This document shows, piece by piece, positions 15,041 to 15,226 of a stretch of DNA of 15,226 nucleotides (position 1 is its first letter; each line of letters starts with the position of its first letter). The notes below the pieces were generated by a model. It worked only from the letters and a program-made list of their open reading frames with translations. It was not told where the DNA came from and did no database searches. The DNA lies in contig NZ_CAMLHM010000075.1 of the NCBI RefSeq assembly GCF_946479885.1, forward strand, positions 1 through 15,226, in the 5' to 3' direction. The DNA is from an uncultured Devosia sp. (GTDB taxonomy: Bacteria; Pseudomonadota; Alphaproteobacteria; Rhizobiales; Devosiaceae). A program made the position numbers and the translations under genes.

Positions 15041-15046
15041 TTCTTC

Positions 15047-15085
15047 ACCTCTCCCTTCGGGGGAGAGGTCGACCCTCTTGGGTCG
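15047..15085. repeat. Two adjacent hairpins of a dispersed repeat
   Basis: ACCTCTCCC-TTCGG-GGGAGAGGT (15047-15069) is followed at once by CGACCC-TCTT-GGGTCG (15070-15085), then GGTGAGGGGG. This combination resembles a widespread intergenic repeat of alphaproteobacteria (recalled, not searched). Confidence 0.6.
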
Positions 15086-15226
15086 GGTGAGGGGGCCTTC
15101 CCCAAGCGCCGAGGCCAGAAAAGGGGCCCCCCCCCCCCCCCGGGGCCCCCCCCCCCACCCCCCCACCGCCGGGGGGGGGGGGCCAGGGTGGGGGGGGGGG
15201 GAGACGGAGGCGGGAGCAAGACGACC

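Larger units (their letters stand above)
14836..15226. other. Gene-free stretch ending in poly-C/poly-G low-quality sequence
   Basis: These 391 bases hold no credible gene. They contain the stem-loop, the inverted repeat, the terminator and the repeat listed separately. From about 15123 the sequence becomes long C and then G runs interrupted by single A or T bases, ending GGGAGCAAGACGACC. Such alternation is unlike the rest of the window and is typical of an unreliable contig end. Confidence 0.75.

Overview
The window looks like chromosomal DNA of an alphaproteobacterium, most likely a Hyphomicrobiales member of the Devosia type. This rests on GC-rich codon use, a MalK/UgpC-type sugar-transport ATPase behind a Gfo/Idh/MocA dehydrogenase, the cnoX-like / LonSB / Trm112-like / UbiH-like / glnK / amtB gene order, a Trm112-like protein without zinc cysteines, and dispersed palindromes of the kind common in these genomes. 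The genus is inference. No phage, plasmid, integrase, transposase, CRISPR or secondary-metabolite genes are visible. The last ~100 bases are poly-C/poly-G and look like a poor-quality contig end.

Layout. (1) 1-2218, + strand: the end of a sugar-uptake/catabolism operon, with the tail of an unidentified gene, a Gfo/Idh/MocA oxidoreductase and an ABC ATPase. (2) 2249-2557, - strand: a small secreted cysteine-containing protein. (3) 2687-4195, + strand: a compact regulator operon of ArsR repressor, small two-helix membrane protein, SRPBCC/AHSA1 protein and DUF1801 protein. A perfect inverted repeat sits inside its promoter, and a hairpin and a 90-bp palindrome follow it. (4) 4378-6633: a short UvrA paralogue without the UvrB-binding domain, resembling DrrC-type drug-resistance proteins. 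(5) 6651-6902, - strand: a DUF2188 protein. (6) 6998-9175, + strand: an FAD/NADPH monooxygenase-like protein and a YdhF-like aldo/keto reductase, separated by a 128-bp palindromic element that supplies the monooxygenase's last codons and stop. (7) 9188-9315: a bidirectional terminator and tRNA-Gly(GCC) on the - strand. (8) 9522-11401, + strand: a proteostasis-type operon of thioredoxin-TPR (CnoX-like), LON substrate-binding-domain protein and Trm112-like protein. (9) 11417-12847, - strand: a UbiH/COQ6-family hydroxylase and a KTSC-domain protein. (10) 12945-14835, + strand: glnK-amtB with a candidate NtrC site and a sigma-54-like promoter. (11) 14836-15226: no gene, but a stem-loop, a 92-bp inverted repeat, a terminator, a repeat and low-quality sequence.

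Most genes belong to known families, and I see no convincing novel multi-gene system. The most unusual points are the palindrome that has become part of a coding sequence, the arsR promoter/operator architecture, the ArsR-to-UvrA-paralogue neighbourhood, and the inverted repeat downstream of amtB.
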